From: Paracoccus sp. DMF-8
GTDB taxonomy: Bacteria > Pseudomonadota > Alphaproteobacteria > Rhodobacterales > Rhodobacteraceae
Direction: 5' to 3'
DNA length: 64,000 nt
Assembly (NCBI RefSeq): GCF_029309835.1
Contig: NZ_JARJHL010000005.1
Span: forward strand, 1-64,000
The notes below the pieces were generated by a model. That model ran no database searches. It saw only the letters and a list, made by a program, of their open reading frames with translations, and was not told the DNA's origin. Within the stretch, counting starts at the first letter, position 1, and the number at the start of each line of letters is the position of its first letter. Positions 35,775 to 43,716 of the stretch are shown here, piece after piece. A program made the position numbers and the translations under genes.

Positions 35775-37180
35775 TCGATTGCTCCGATGGTGACGAGTGC
35801 CCGTGCGATAATGCGGCCCGAGGCGCCGACGCGGTAACGCAGCTCGTATGTTCCGGCCACGTCCGGGGCTTTCAGCTTGGCAGGCGACCCCCAACGTGTC
35901 TGCGTCGCTGTGATGCGGGCATCGTCAGGAGAACCGGTATCGGCCAGCACGATCTCGTCCTTTGGGCCGGCGGGGCCGGTCCAAACGACTTCGAAACGTT
36001 CACCCGGGGGGGCGGTCTCCGGCGGCGTGATGCTGGCCTCGGTCGCGATCAGCGTGATCGCGCGCGTGGCGAGGATGCGCTGCGGCTCATATTGCTCGTA
36101 GCGCAGCTCGAAAGTGCCAGTCTCGTCGGGTAAGCGCAGCGTCACGGGGCTGCCGTTCCGGGTCAGCGTCACCGCCAATGTCTCGCCGACCGCCGCGCCG
36201 GGGCTGGCCAGCGTGATGCGGTCGCCCTCGGCGTCGGGGCCGGACCATCCGACATCGAGGCCTCCGCCCGCCGGGGCGGTTTCGGGTGCCTCGAGCGAAG
36301 CCTCGAGGCGATTCTCGGTCAAGGGCACGGCCACGCGCTGGACGATGTCGGGCCGGACGGTCAGGGCCATCTCGCCGGAGTGGCCCGGTGCAGAGGCTGC
36401 CACGCGGTATTCGCCGGGCAGCAGGTCGATGTCAAGAGGATCGCTCCCTTCGCCTTCGGCGACGACCGCGCCATCGGAACTGGTGATCTGCCAGTCGGCT
36501 GCACCCAGCGGTGCTCCGGTTTCGGCAGAGACCGCATGAAGCGACATGACGACCGTGACCGTGACGGGTTCGGCGGACGTCACCTGCGCAAGTGCAGCGG
36601 CCAGTTCCGCCCCGGTCGCAGCCTCGAGCAGCAATCCCCCCGTCTGATCCGGCAGGCAGGATAGCGCGCCAACCTCGCCCGGCGCCATGCCGAAACCCAC
36701 GACATGCGCGCGCAGGGCGATGCCTTCGGCGGCAAATCGTTCAGCCAGCGCGCAGGGATCGCCGCCGCAAGTCTCCAGCCCGTCGGTGATCAGCACGATA
36801 TCGGCGGCCTCGGCGGTGTCGGGGATCTGGTCACGCGCCACCCGCAGCGCATCGGTGAGCGGCGTCATGCCCTGGGGGATCAGCCCGACAATCCGGTTGG
36901 CCTGGCCCGCGCCGATATGGCGGCCCATCGGCGTAACCACCTCGATATCTCCGCAATCGCCACGCCGGTTGTGACCATAGGCCACGATCGCATAGGGCGC
37001 GTCGGGATCGCGGTCGACGAAGTAGTTTCCCATGACATCGCGCGCCACTTCGATCCGACTCAGATCGCCTTCGAGCCGGTTCCACATCGAGCCCGAGGCG
37101 TCGAAGACGATCACGGTGACAGGATCAGCCGCCAGCGGAGTGGCAGCGCAGAAGGCGGCGGTGAAGATTGCGTTCCGCAT
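35771..37180 (-). CDS. Exported von Willebrand factor A-domain protein
   Basis: 469 residues: a signal peptide (MRNAIFTAAFCAATPLA), a VWA domain (about 20-200) with a complete MIDAS start, VFDASGSMW, later TPLTDALR and LITDGLETCGGDPC, then a PEGA-like segment (LLPGEYRVAASAPGH) and two tandem beta-sandwich repeats, each with a WxGP core (VGWSGPDAEGD, VVWTGPAGPKD) and FELRYE/YELRYR. It is probably periplasmic or surface exposed and binds a metal-dependent ligand. Central and largest gene of the cluster, overlapping genes on both sides. Confidence 0.85.
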   Translation of the reverse strand: MRNAIFTAAFCAATPLAADPVTVIVFDASGSMWNRLEGDLSRIEVARDVMGNYFVDRDPDAPYAIVAYGHNRRGDCGDIEVVTPMGRHIGAGQANRIVGLIPQGMTPLTDALRVARDQIPDTAEAADIVLITDGLETCGGDPCALAERFAAEGIALRAHVVGFGMAPGEVGALSCLPDQTGGLLLEAATGAELAAALAQVTSAEPVTVTVVMSLHAVSAETGAPLGAADWQITSSDGAVVAEGEGSDPLDIDLLPGEYRVAASAPGHSGEMALTVRPDIVQRVAVPLTENRLEASLEAPETAPAGGGLDVGWSGPDAEGDRITLASPGAAVGETLAVTLTRNGSPVTLRLPDETGTFELRYEQYEPQRILATRAITLIATEASITPPETAPPGERFEVVWTGPAGPKDEIVLADTGSPDDARITATQTRWGSPAKLKAPDVAGTYELRYRVGASGRIIARALVTIGAIE

Positions 37181-37530
37181 CAGTCGAGCCTCGGCTGCAG
37201 GTTCGGGCAGGGCGCATAGCGTTCCGCCCAACCGTCACCGATCACGATGAGATCGCCGCCCATGCGCGTCATCAGCAGGGTGCGTTCGCGCCAGTCCTGT
37301 CCCTCGCCCCGGCAATCGGCCCAGTAGAGCGTGGCGTTTTCCCAGCCCTCGACGCTTCGGGGGTCCGTCAGATGGCAGCTTGATTCACAATAGACGATCC
37401 GGTCGCCCTGCAGCGTCACGCGCTGGTCGCTGACTGGGGCCGCGCAGTCGAAGCCGTCATAGACGCCACCCGCGGGGGCTGCTGCCACGGGGGCGGCAAG
37501 CATGATCATTGCAATGGCAGTCGCGCGCAT
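37180..37530 (-). CDS. Small Cys-rich exported protein of the VWA cluster
   Basis: 116 residues with a signal peptide (AIAMIMLAAPVAAAP) and about five cysteines in the mature part (FDCAAP, VYCESSCHL, YWADCRG, APCPNL). The compact size and spacing suggest disulfides. Its stop overlaps the VWA start (TGATG). Function unknown. Confidence 0.62.
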   Translation of the reverse strand: MRATAIAMIMLAAPVAAAPAGGVYDGFDCAAPVSDQRVTLQGDRIVYCESSCHLTDPRSVEGWENATLYWADCRGEGQDWRERTLLMTRMGGDLIVIGDGWAERYAPCPNLQPRLD

Positions 37531-37532
37531 GT

Positions 37533-38015
37533 TCAGTTCACCTGCTCCAGCCGCGCGTCAAAGCTCAAGGTCACGGGGCGCGTTTCCGAGTCAGGTCCGC
37601 CGCTGATATCGCCGGTCACGGTGCCGGTGAGGCTCACAACTCCATCCGTCGCGGAAAAATCCGCCAGGTCCAGCGTCAGGCTGTCCTGATCGCCCCGCCA
37701 GTTGCGCCCCATGTCACGCGCGAAGACGATGTCGAGCGTCACCTCCTGCGGCGCGGGCAATTCGCCATTGAACGCCAGCGTCAGCATGAAAGGCCCCTGA
37801 TCGCCCTCTGTCTGTGCGGCGGCAAAAGATGCGTCGGCGTAACTTCCGATGATCGTCGCGTCCGAAAGATCGGGCGAGATCGACAGTTCCAGCGGCTGCT
37901 CCCCGAAACTGCCGATGACCTGACCGCCCGGTTCCTCAGCAATGGCAGCCGTCGCCAGAAGACAGGAGAGAGCGCAAATTCCGATCGCGCGGCGCATGGA
38001 AGCGTTTATGAACAT
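37533..38015 (-). CDS. Small exported protein, first gene of the VWA cluster
   Basis: 160 residues, start ATG 38015 with GGAGA seven bases upstream; signal peptide CALSCLLATAAIAEE. The mature part is beta-rich and acidic and ends VTLSFDARLEQVN, like the protein at 33641. It heads the seven-gene minus-strand set. About 130 bp separate it from the divergent molybdopterin-fold gene, and promoters for both should lie there. Confidence 0.63.
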   Translation of the reverse strand: MFINASMRRAIGICALSCLLATAAIAEEPGGQVIGSFGEQPLELSISPDLSDATIIGSYADASFAAAQTEGDQGPFMLTLAFNGELPAPQEVTLDIVFARDMGRNWRGDQDSLTLDLADFSATDGVVSLTGTVTGDISGGPDSETRPVTLSFDARLEQVN

Positions 38016-38143
38016 GTAACGTTCTCCTTGTTGAGCCGCAGGATATGCACTCGCGCAGCTTCGCGCCCCGTCCGTTTGAATGGGGCGCCGCGGAAAAAAT
38101 ATGTGCTAGCATCCATTCAGGCCTCATTATTCACGCGATTCTC

Positions 38144-38629
38144 ATGACGTTTACGCATCGCCTCTATTCATGCCTTCTCGTGCTGGCGATGATCGCTCTT
38201 GCCGCGCCGAAAGCGATTGCGGAAAGCCCGCTGTTGACGCTGACGGGTGCGGTGGATGGCGGGCAGGTGGAGATATCGCGCTCCGATCTGGATGCGTTGG
38301 AGTGGCACGAGATCGCGACCTCGACGACCGTCACCGACGGACGACCGCTCTTCAGAGGGGTCCTGATGCGTGACATCCTGGCGCTGGCCGAAGCGCGGGG
38401 CGAGATGGTGACCGCGCGTGCGCTGAACGACTACGTCATCGACATTCCTGTCGGCGACTTCCACAAATTTGACGTGATCGCGGCGCTCTACATGGACGGG
38501 ACCGCCCTGACACCGCGCGACAAGGGGCCGATCTGGATCGTCTATCCACGCGACGATCACGGGGTGTTGGCCGACATCCGCTATGACATGAGATGGGTCT
38601 GGCAACTCGTCGCACTGCATGTGCAATGA
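38144..38629 (+). CDS. Exported molybdopterin-fold protein without the Mo cysteine
   Basis: 161 residues: signal peptide (LLVLAMIALAAPKAIA), then a small domain resembling the sulfite-oxidase molybdopterin fold (LTGAVDGGQVEISRSDLDAL, LFRGVLMRDIL, IWIVYPRDD). The Cys that binds molybdenum in true enzymes lies in the strand before WxGV; here that strand reads STTVTDGRPLFRGV with no Cys. A binding or sensing role is likelier than catalysis. Stop overlaps the kinase start, so it is probably the periplasmic partner of that kinase. Confidence 0.66.
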   Translation: MTFTHRLYSCLLVLAMIALAAPKAIAESPLLTLTGAVDGGQVEISRSDLDALEWHEIATSTTVTDGRPLFRGVLMRDILALAEARGEMVTARALNDYVIDIPVGDFHKFDVIAALYMDGTALTPRDKGPIWIVYPRDDHGVLADIRYDMRWVWQLVALHVQ

Positions 38630-39960
38630 CGCGCTTCTCGGGTCCGCTGCGCTATGGCGGTCTTGCCGCGCTGATCGTTGGCTGCATCGGGCTTCTTCTG
38701 ATCTCTGCGGTCAACATCGTCCGGATCGAGCGGCAGATGCAGATCTCCGCAACCGAGAACATGACCTGGATTTTCGGGCAGACCCAGATCGAGGCGCTGA
38801 ACCTTGCCGCGGCTCTGTCGGACGACGCAGACCCAACCGAGGTCCAGCTTCGCTTCGATCTTCTGGTGTCGCGGCTGAACCTCCTGCGCGACGGACCACA
38901 ATGGCGGTTCCTCAGCGAGGCGGGACTGGCCGAGGGCCTGATGGGTTGGCGCGACGGGTTGCTGGCCCTCGATCCGGCCGAGGGCGGCGACCGGGCGGCG
39001 CTGGCGGCGCATGTGGCGGCGCTGTCAACGGCGCTTCGCGGCAAGGCAAGCCGGGTGATGTCGCGCGAGTGGCAGCTCCAGTCCGAACGCCTGGACAGTT
39101 TGGGCCGATTGCACCTGCTGGCGCTCGGAACCATCTTGGGAGCCTTGATTTCTGGAGCAGTGCTGGCGGCACTCCTCATCGATCGCGAAAGACGGCTGAT
39201 CCGGTCCAAGATGGACCGGCTGCGCGCCGAGCGACTGGAGCGTGATCTCAACCAGGAAGCGCAGACCTCCGAAGGCTACCGGCGCTTCAGCGACCTGATC
39301 GCGCATCAGGTGCGCACGCCGCTCGCCGTGATCGACAGCGCGATGCATCGGCTGTCGCGGCCGGGTGAGCCGCCGTCGCCCGAGATCATTCGCGCCAAGG
39401 CGGAGGTCTCCCGCGAGGCGGTGGCGCGCCTTGTCCGGCTGACCGATACGGCACTTCTCATGGCGCGGGTCGATCGGGGTACTGTCGCACCAGAACTGGC
39501 GTGCCATGACCTGGACAGGATCGCGGCTGCCGCCATCGAAGACCTACACGGCTCGGTCAGACCGCTGGACACCGACCGGGTGATCCTCGGCAGCGGCAAC
39601 CGGCAGGTCCCCGCAATCTGCGACCCGGTCCTCACTGGCGAGATTCTCGCAAACCTGCTGCGAAACGCCTTGCTCTACTCTTCGCCCGACAGCGAGATCG
39701 ACGTCAGGCCAATGCTTGGCGGCGAAATGGCCATCTGCGACATCAGTGACAGAGGCCCGGGGATGACGCCGGAAGAACTGGCTGGCGCCTTCGAGGACTT
39801 CGCGCGCGGGGCACGTCACCGCGATCTGCCAGGTTCGGGTCTGGGGCTGCCACTCGCCCGCCATCTCGCGCGGCTCCAGGGCGGCGACGTGACCCTTGCC
39901 CCGCGCGCCGGCGGCGGGCTGGTCGCGCGGCTGACCCTTCCTGGCGCGGTGACGGCATGA
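38626..39960 (+). CDS. Sensor histidine kinase of the VWA block
   Basis: 444 residues: first membrane helix (GGLAALIVGCIGLLLISAV), a periplasmic helical domain of about 125 residues, second helix (LHLLALGTILGALISGAVL), then HisKA with LIAHQVRTPLAVI and the ATPase domain (ANLLRNALLY, DISDRGPGMTPEE, GSGLGLPLARHL). It overlaps both neighbours by ATGA. Predicted to phosphorylate the LuxR-type regulator that follows and to sense through the exported protein encoded just before. Confidence 0.92.
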   Translation: MTRFSGPLRYGGLAALIVGCIGLLLISAVNIVRIERQMQISATENMTWIFGQTQIEALNLAAALSDDADPTEVQLRFDLLVSRLNLLRDGPQWRFLSEAGLAEGLMGWRDGLLALDPAEGGDRAALAAHVAALSTALRGKASRVMSREWQLQSERLDSLGRLHLLALGTILGALISGAVLAALLIDRERRLIRSKMDRLRAERLERDLNQEAQTSEGYRRFSDLIAHQVRTPLAVIDSAMHRLSRPGEPPSPEIIRAKAEVSREAVARLVRLTDTALLMARVDRGTVAPELACHDLDRIAAAAIEDLHGSVRPLDTDRVILGSGNRQVPAICDPVLTGEILANLLRNALLYSSPDSEIDVRPMLGGEMAICDISDRGPGMTPEELAGAFEDFARGARHRDLPGSGLGLPLARHLARLQGGDVTLAPRAGGGLVARLTLPGAVTA

Positions 39961-40919
39961 ACGCCCCCCTGATCCTGTGCATCGAAGACGAGCCTTCGCT
40001 GCGAGACGATATCGCCGCCGAACTGGGCGAGGCGGGCTATGAGGTCATCCAGGCGGCTGATGCCCGCGACGCTCTCGAACGGCTCGACGACCGGCGCCCC
40101 GATCTCATCCTTTGCGATATTGTCATGCCAGGAATGGACGGCCGCGCCTTGTTGGCCCATTTACGGTCCGCCCGGCCCGAGCTGAATGGTATCCCCTTCG
40201 TGTTCCTGACCGCCCTTTCGTCGCTCGAGCAGATGATCGAGGGCCGCAGGGCGGGGGCCGACGATTATCTCACCAAGCCAATTGACTACGATCTTTTGCG
40301 GGCGATGATCGCGGCCCGTCTCGACCAGGTGGCCCGCCTACGGTCTGCGGGCGGGCGTGAGGCGGAAACAGACGCGTTGGACCGCCTGACGGTCGGGGTC
40401 GTGCTGCTGGACGTGGAAGGCGGCGTGTGCCATGCCAATCTTGCGGCAATCGAGCTGGCGCGTGATGCCGGCATCACTCTTGAGCCGCGCTTGACCGGGA
40501 AGGGCGAGGGTGGCCGCAAATTGGCCGGGTTACTCGCGCGGATCCTGTCAGGCAGCGAGAGCGGTGCTGCCCTGTGGCTGGATGACGGTTTGCGCCGCGT
40601 GATGGTGCTGGGCCGTCCGTTTGGTGCGGGCCCGACGCGGGACGCCGTCGCAATGCTCACGCTCAGCGATCCCGACCGCCAAGAAGCGCTCGACTCTGCG
40701 GTGCTGCGGCAGCTGTTCGATCTGACGCCGACCGAGGCAAACGTCGCCCGACTTGTCGCCGAAGGGCTGCGGCGCGATCAGGTCGCTGCACGGTTGGGCG
40801 TCTCGCCCAACACCGTCGCCTTTCACCTGCGCAACGTCTTCAACAAGACCGGTACCCGCCGCCAGGCCGATCTGATGGCCCTGATCCTGTCGATGCCGAT
40901 GACGTGGAGCGATCCATGA
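39957..40919 (+). CDS. Response regulator, REC plus LuxR-type HTH
   Basis: 320 residues. REC domain: CIEDEPS acidic pair, phosphoacceptor Asp in LILCDIVMPGMDG, Lys in YLTKP. A middle PAS-like segment (RLTVGVVLLDVEGG) is uncommon in such regulators. The C-terminal HTH is LTPTEANVARLVAEGLRRDQ followed by SPNTVAFHLRNVF. The obvious target promoters are the divergent region at 38.0-38.1 kb and the gene at 40971. Confidence 0.9.
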   Translation: MNAPLILCIEDEPSLRDDIAAELGEAGYEVIQAADARDALERLDDRRPDLILCDIVMPGMDGRALLAHLRSARPELNGIPFVFLTALSSLEQMIEGRRAGADDYLTKPIDYDLLRAMIAARLDQVARLRSAGGREAETDALDRLTVGVVLLDVEGGVCHANLAAIELARDAGITLEPRLTGKGEGGRKLAGLLARILSGSESGAALWLDDGLRRVMVLGRPFGAGPTRDAVAMLTLSDPDRQEALDSAVLRQLFDLTPTEANVARLVAEGLRRDQVAARLGVSPNTVAFHLRNVFNKTGTRRQADLMALILSMPMTWSDP

Positions 40920-40970
40920 TCGGCGCGCTGAAACCGGCTGAAACCCGATGACACCGAGAAGACATCCAGA

Positions 40971-41441
40971 ATGAAAACAAAATTGATTCCACTTGCCTTT
41001 TGCGTTGCGTGCATTGCGCCCCCCGCTCTCGCCGAAACGGCGAGGGAACGCACCGTCGCCGCGATCAAGGCCGCGGGCTGCGTTGTCGACGGCTCCAACG
41101 TCAACGATGTTCTGGACGGCCTCGGGTTGAGCGACGCGGAATTCCGCGTAATCGGGGAGGGACTTGTCGCCGACGGTCTGGCCGATGTGTCCCAAATGGG
41201 AGTCTTTCGGTTGACGACCCCCGGCTGCACCATAGCCGGAGCAACTCCAACCGAACGCACCGTCGCCGCGATCGCGGCCGCCGGCTGCACCGTGGACCGG
41301 TCGAACATCAACGAGATACTCAACGGATTGGGACTGGCCGACGAAGAGCTCCGCGAGATCGGCGAGGCGCTGATGGCCGAAGGACTGGCGGAGCTGTCGG
41401 ATACAGGCGCGTTCCGGCTGACCACCGCTGGCTGCCGGTGA
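40971..41441 (+). CDS. Exported protein made of two tandem ~65-residue repeats
   Basis: 156 residues: signal peptide (LAFCVACIAPPALA) then two copies of one helical unit. Both begin ERTVAAI.AAGC.VD.SN, continue with a GLGL-D-E run, and end FRLTT.GC. Each has two cysteines at matching positions, one near the start and one at the end, suggesting a disulfide per unit. I know no family. It lies 51 bp after the response regulator on the same strand, so it may be co-transcribed or be its output. Confidence 0.72.
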   Translation: MKTKLIPLAFCVACIAPPALAETARERTVAAIKAAGCVVDGSNVNDVLDGLGLSDAEFRVIGEGLVADGLADVSQMGVFRLTTPGCTIAGATPTERTVAAIAAAGCTVDRSNINEILNGLGLADEELREIGEALMAEGLAELSDTGAFRLTTAGCR

Positions 41442-41475
41442 AGGCAAAAGGGCGTCGAATATGAAAGGATATCAC

Positions 41476-42042
41476 ATGAGGGCTGGTGCAGTATTCGTCG
41501 TGGCCTTGCTAGCCTCACCTGCAGCCGCCGAAGACCAACCGCTCTGCGGAACCTCCGGTCAGGGAGACTGGCCGCGCATCCAGGAGATTTTCACCGGCGA
41601 CTGGCTGATCGAGCATCAGGCGGGCTATGCCGCGATGGGCGGCATGATCCTGCCATTTCCCGGCGATGGCGAGGTCGAGACCATCACCATCTGGCAATTG
41701 GGCGACACGCTTCAGGCGACCCATCCCGAGCAGCAGGCGCCGCTGGTCCTGAGGCTTGCGGAGGAGCCCCGGTGGACTGTCGACACCGACAACCCCTCGA
41801 TCCCCGAGCCGTTGTTGAGCCCCGATGAGGTCGCGTTGACGGCGGGTTGCTCGCAACTCGACCTGCCAAGGCTGATCGGAACCACCACTGCAGTCGTCGA
41901 CGGCGTCCAGATGAACTTCACCTACCGCATGATGGCGATGGACTGGTCGACGCTCTATGGCGTCATGGAAATCGATTCGGTCGTCCACGGCACCCCGGTC
42001 GAGGCCCGTCGGACAGTGTGGATGCGCGCCGCGGGGCGCTGA
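41476..42042 (+). CDS. Exported lipocalin-like protein at the end of the VWA block
   Basis: 188 residues. The start ATG 41476 has AAAGGA six bases upstream and gives a tidy signal peptide (GAVFVVALLASPAAAE). FTGDWLIEHQAGYAAMGG and later alternating strands suggest a small beta barrel. Two cysteines in the mature part. It is the last cargo gene: phage DNA begins about 35 bp after its stop. Confidence 0.6.
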   Translation: MRAGAVFVVALLASPAAAEDQPLCGTSGQGDWPRIQEIFTGDWLIEHQAGYAAMGGMILPFPGDGEVETITIWQLGDTLQATHPEQQAPLVLRLAEEPRWTVDTDNPSIPEPLLSPDEVALTAGCSQLDLPRLIGTTTAVVDGVQMNFTYRMMAMDWSTLYGVMEIDSVVHGTPVEARRTVWMRAAGR

Positions 42043-42096
42043 GCGGTGGTTTGGGCTCCAGCAAGACTTCCACATGCCATGCTGGAGGCTGCCGGC

Positions 42097-43584
42097 ATGA
42101 GCGACGACGGCATCCTGCATTTCAACCCGTGGATGGACTTCAATGACGGGCCACCGTCCGAGAACCCCTTCGGCTGCGACCCCGAGCCCGGGCAGATCGC
42201 CGTCTTCCTCGACACCGTGTTCAGCTGGTGCGAGGGGCTGATCCCGCTCCGCGGCTTCGTCGACAAGGGTCAGGGCCGGGACGGCAAGCCGCACAACATC
42301 TGGATCACGGCCGACGACACTGCGCCGGGAAAGCTCGCGACCTTCTGGGACGATGTTGCCAGCTTCGATGGCCGCCCATGGCGTGGCGCGGTGGACATCG
42401 TCACTGCGGGATATCCGTGCCAGCCTTTTTCGGTCGCGGGCAAGCGCCGGGGCGCGGACGACCCGCGCCACCTCTGGCCGCATGTCGCCCGCATCATCAA
42501 TGAAGTCGAGCCGCCCTTCGTCTTCCTCGAGAATGTCGCCCATCATCTCCGCCTCGGCTTCCCCGAAGTCGCCAGCGGACTGGTCGGCATGGGCTACCGC
42601 CTTGCGGCAGGCCTCTTCACGGCGGCGGAAGTCGGGGCGCCCCATCGGCGCGAGCGGCTGTTCATCCTCGCCATCCGCGAGGGCGACGAGCTGGCCGACC
42701 CCGCGCGCCTGCTCTGGAACCCGATCGAGTGGCGGCAACCGGACGGAACTGCTGCGGCTCTGGCCGACGCCGAGGGCCAGCGCCAACGAGAACCGGCAGA
42801 CGAAACCGACGCCATCGCAGGAAGCGGGGCAGCATGGAATGAACCTCGCGACGACAGCCGCGATGTGGCCGACGCCGCAGACCGACAGCTTCCGCAGCCG
42901 GGGTGGCGACAGGCGCGACGAGAAGGGTCTGGACCGGATGGCGCGGGACTGGCCGACGCCGATGGCGAACGACGGGTGCAAGCCGAGCGCGGGCAATCGC
43001 AAGACGGCCGATCTGACCCATGCCAGCCGCATGTGGATGACGCCGACGGCACGGGACCACAAGGACGGGGCGACCAGTCTTGCCAACACCCCGGTCAACG
43101 GGCTCCTTGGCCGCCGTGTCCTGGTGACGCCGATGGCTGGGAGCGATACCTCCGAGCCGCGCCGGACGCTGAACCCGCTGTTCGTCGAGGCGCTGATGGG
43201 CTGGCCCACCGGGTGGACCGGCTTCGCCTCTGTGGAAACGGCGTGGTGCCTCTGGTTGCGGCGCATGCGCTGCGAACTCTCGCAGCTCAGTTGCTGGCCG
43301 ATCCTCGCCGCCTGGGGCGCGCTGGGCGGGGCGACCAATGCCCTGACCACGCGCATGCGGCTGCGCGACGCGCTGCGCCACATCCTGCTCGGCGGGCTGA
43401 TCGCGGCCGGAATGGGCAGCTTCTCGATGGCGCTCGTCACCGCGTGGCTCGCCCTGCCGCCGCAGGCGATCCCTGCGGGTGGGGCGGCAGGCTCGGCCGC
43501 CTATCTCGTGGGCGTCTTCGGCCCCGCCTTCATCGAACTCTTCCTCGCCCGGCTGCGTGGCGCGAAGGGAGGGGCCGACGATGA
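42097..43584 (+). pseudogene. Chimera: phage primase N terminus fused to a cytosine methyltransferase
   Basis: Starts MSDDGILHFNP, homologous to the primase-helicase start at 5493, for about 80 residues (to APGKLATF). It then passes in frame into a C5-cytosine DNA methyltransferase that lacks its N-terminal SAM loop but keeps AGYPCQPFS (catalytic Cys), FLENVAHH, HRRERLFILA and, far downstream, LCGNGVVP. The first domain is incomplete and the second lacks SAM motif I, so neither activity is expected. The frame continues past the methyltransferase end because the holin gene is joined on. The few bases before the start also match the 5.48 kb locus. Confidence 0.8.
42761..43264 (+). other. Second coding-like frame within the methyltransferase
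   Basis: In the +1 frame relative to the chimera the sequence reads LWPTPRASANENRQ, then AMWPTPQTD, DWPTPMAND and LNPLFVEALMGWPTGWTG. These WPTP repeats and the LNP...LMGWP ending are familiar from the C-terminal parts of phage DNA methylases. So both frames resemble methyltransferase protein over some 500 bases. Either a frameshift moved the true frame or the region is dual coding. I do not count it as a separate gene. Confidence 0.5.
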
Positions 43585-43588
43585 ATGA
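43265..43588 (+). CDS. Phage holin-like membrane protein
   Basis: About 107 residues with three membrane helices (AAWGALGGATNALTTRMRL, ILLGGLIAAGMGSFSMALV, AGSAAYLVGVFGPAFIELF). Small size, position before a lysozyme gene and helix pattern indicate a holin. The N-terminal ~10 residues come from the fused methyltransferase frame, so the native start is lost or was ATG 43265. Confidence 0.65.
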   Translation: MRCELSQLSCWPILAAWGALGGATNALTTRMRLRDALRHILLGGLIAAGMGSFSMALVTAWLALPPQAIPAGGAAGSAAYLVGVFGPAFIELFLARLRGAKGGADDE

Positions 43589-43712
43589 CCTTCTCCGCCG
43601 CGCGCGCGCCCTTCGCTGCGAGCCGGGCGATCCCGGTCTGGCATTCGCCCACCGCCTGCGCATCGGCCTCGCCATCGCCGCGCTGATCCTCGTCCTCTCA
43701 CTTCTCCGGTAA
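43581..43712 (+). CDS. Tiny one-helix phage protein
   Basis: 43 residues, MNDLLRRARALRCEPGDPGL at the start and a C-terminal membrane helix (IGLAIAALILVLSLL). It overlaps the holin end and is four bases before the lysozyme start, so it belongs to the lysis cassette. Possibly an accessory holin. Confidence 0.55.
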   Translation: MNDLLRRARALRCEPGDPGLAFAHRLRIGLAIAALILVLSLLR

Positions 43713-43716
43713 TCCC

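Noticed and set aside
41515..43440. A 641-codon minus-strand frame opposite the exported protein and methyltransferase region
   Set aside because: No start with a ribosome-binding site, no motifs, and it crosses the boundary between cargo and phage DNA.
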